11,919 bases of DNA from Bacteroidota bacterium (GTDB lineage: Bacteria; Bacteroidota; Kryptoniia; Kryptoniales; JAKASW01). The stretch covers positions 1-11,919 of the forward strand of contig JAJYOS010000101.1 in assembly GCA_021796055.1 (NCBI GenBank). The letters are read 5' to 3'. The position numbers and the translations under genes are program-made. This document shows, one piece after another, positions 11,781-11,919 of the stretch; the stretch's first letter is position 1; every line of letters begins with the position of its first letter. The notes beneath the pieces were generated by a model. The model ran no database searches, had not been told where the DNA came from, and was given only the letters and a program-made list of their open reading frames with translations.

Positions 11781-11919
11781 TTACCTGTCGACTGCCTTCA
11801 TCATCTCGTCGGTATATCTCGCGCCGGCCGCGACACCCATCGGAGCGATCTCATTTAGCCGTGCAAGGTCATCCTTCGAGAGCTTCAAATCGACTGCCGC
11901 CACGTTCTCCTCGAGGTAC
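11781..11919 (-). CDS. C-terminus of aldo/keto reductase (partial)
   Basis: The reverse strand reads 45 codons to a TAA at 11781-11783, beginning 'YLEENVAAVDLKLSKDDLAR' and followed by LNEIAPMGVAAGARY. The pattern 'LEEN-(I/V)-AA-x-D-(L/I)-x-L-(S/T)-x-(E/D)-(E/D)-L-x-x-(L/I)-(D/N)-E-(I/A)-x-P-x-G-V-A-A-G-x-R-Y' is the C-terminal end of NADPH-dependent aldo/keto reductases of the AKR11/AKR13-type group. The catalytic Tyr and cofactor regions are outside the window, so substrate is unknown. It is too short for the automatic ORF cut-off but reads without a stop to the window edge. It converges with the TerC gene with 42 bp between the stops and no clear shared terminator. Confidence 0.85.
   Translation of the reverse strand, partial: YLEENVAAVDLKLSKDDLARLNEIAPMGVAAGARYTDEMMKAVDR

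Overview
This window looks like a chromosomal piece from a Gram-negative bacterium of the Bacteroidota / Ignavibacteriota (FCB) group. The clearest sign is the protein at 2450-4651 (minus strand). Its C-terminal domain carries the 'QNFPNPFNPTTTIRYSVP' signature and ends '...VKKMMLLK', a type IX secretion (T9SS) type A sorting domain of the kind common in Ignavibacteria and relatives. Several exported proteins also appear to start with Gln after signal-peptide cleavage, a Bacteroidota habit. Base composition looks roughly balanced between GC and AT, which does not narrow this further. No tRNA, rRNA, CRISPR array or recognisable transposase was seen.

Left two-thirds (1-6882, minus strand): a co-directional run of exported or surface proteins. 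In transcription order it holds (i) a 688-residue secreted protein with EF-hand-like loops and a T9SS-like tail, from a promoter near 6914-6948; (ii) a 733-residue T9SS cargo protein built of OB-fold-like repeats; (iii) a small DUF559 (PD-(D/E)XK-type) endonuclease-like gene; (iv) a 588-residue lipoprotein with a glutamine-amidotransferase-like domain; and (v) the first 55 codons of an outer-membrane protein, probably a TonB-dependent receptor with a carboxypeptidase-regulatory-like domain. A surface machine of secreted protein, lipoprotein and receptor is a reasonable reading, but the substrate cannot be deduced.

The DUF559 gene stands out. It is bracketed by two inverted copies of an imperfect palindrome (core CCCCTCTCT) and by a possible 6-bp direct repeat CTACTT. 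Removing the segment would leave the stop of gene (ii) 6 bp from the start of gene (iv). It looks like a cassette inserted into the operon. Its product also has His where the family has its first catalytic Asp.

Right third: diverging from the surface operon is a membrane-anchored monohaem cytochrome c (7027-7587) ending in a strong intrinsic terminator. A Gfo/Idh/MocA-type NAD(P)-dependent oxidoreductase follows (7738-8733). Next is a translationally coupled pair of unknown function, a small lipoprotein (8953-9411) and a periplasmic coiled-coil protein with a C-terminal membrane anchor (9408-10694), followed by a probable terminator. A TerC-family membrane protein (10818-11738) comes next. 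The window ends in the C-terminus of a convergent aldo/keto reductase.
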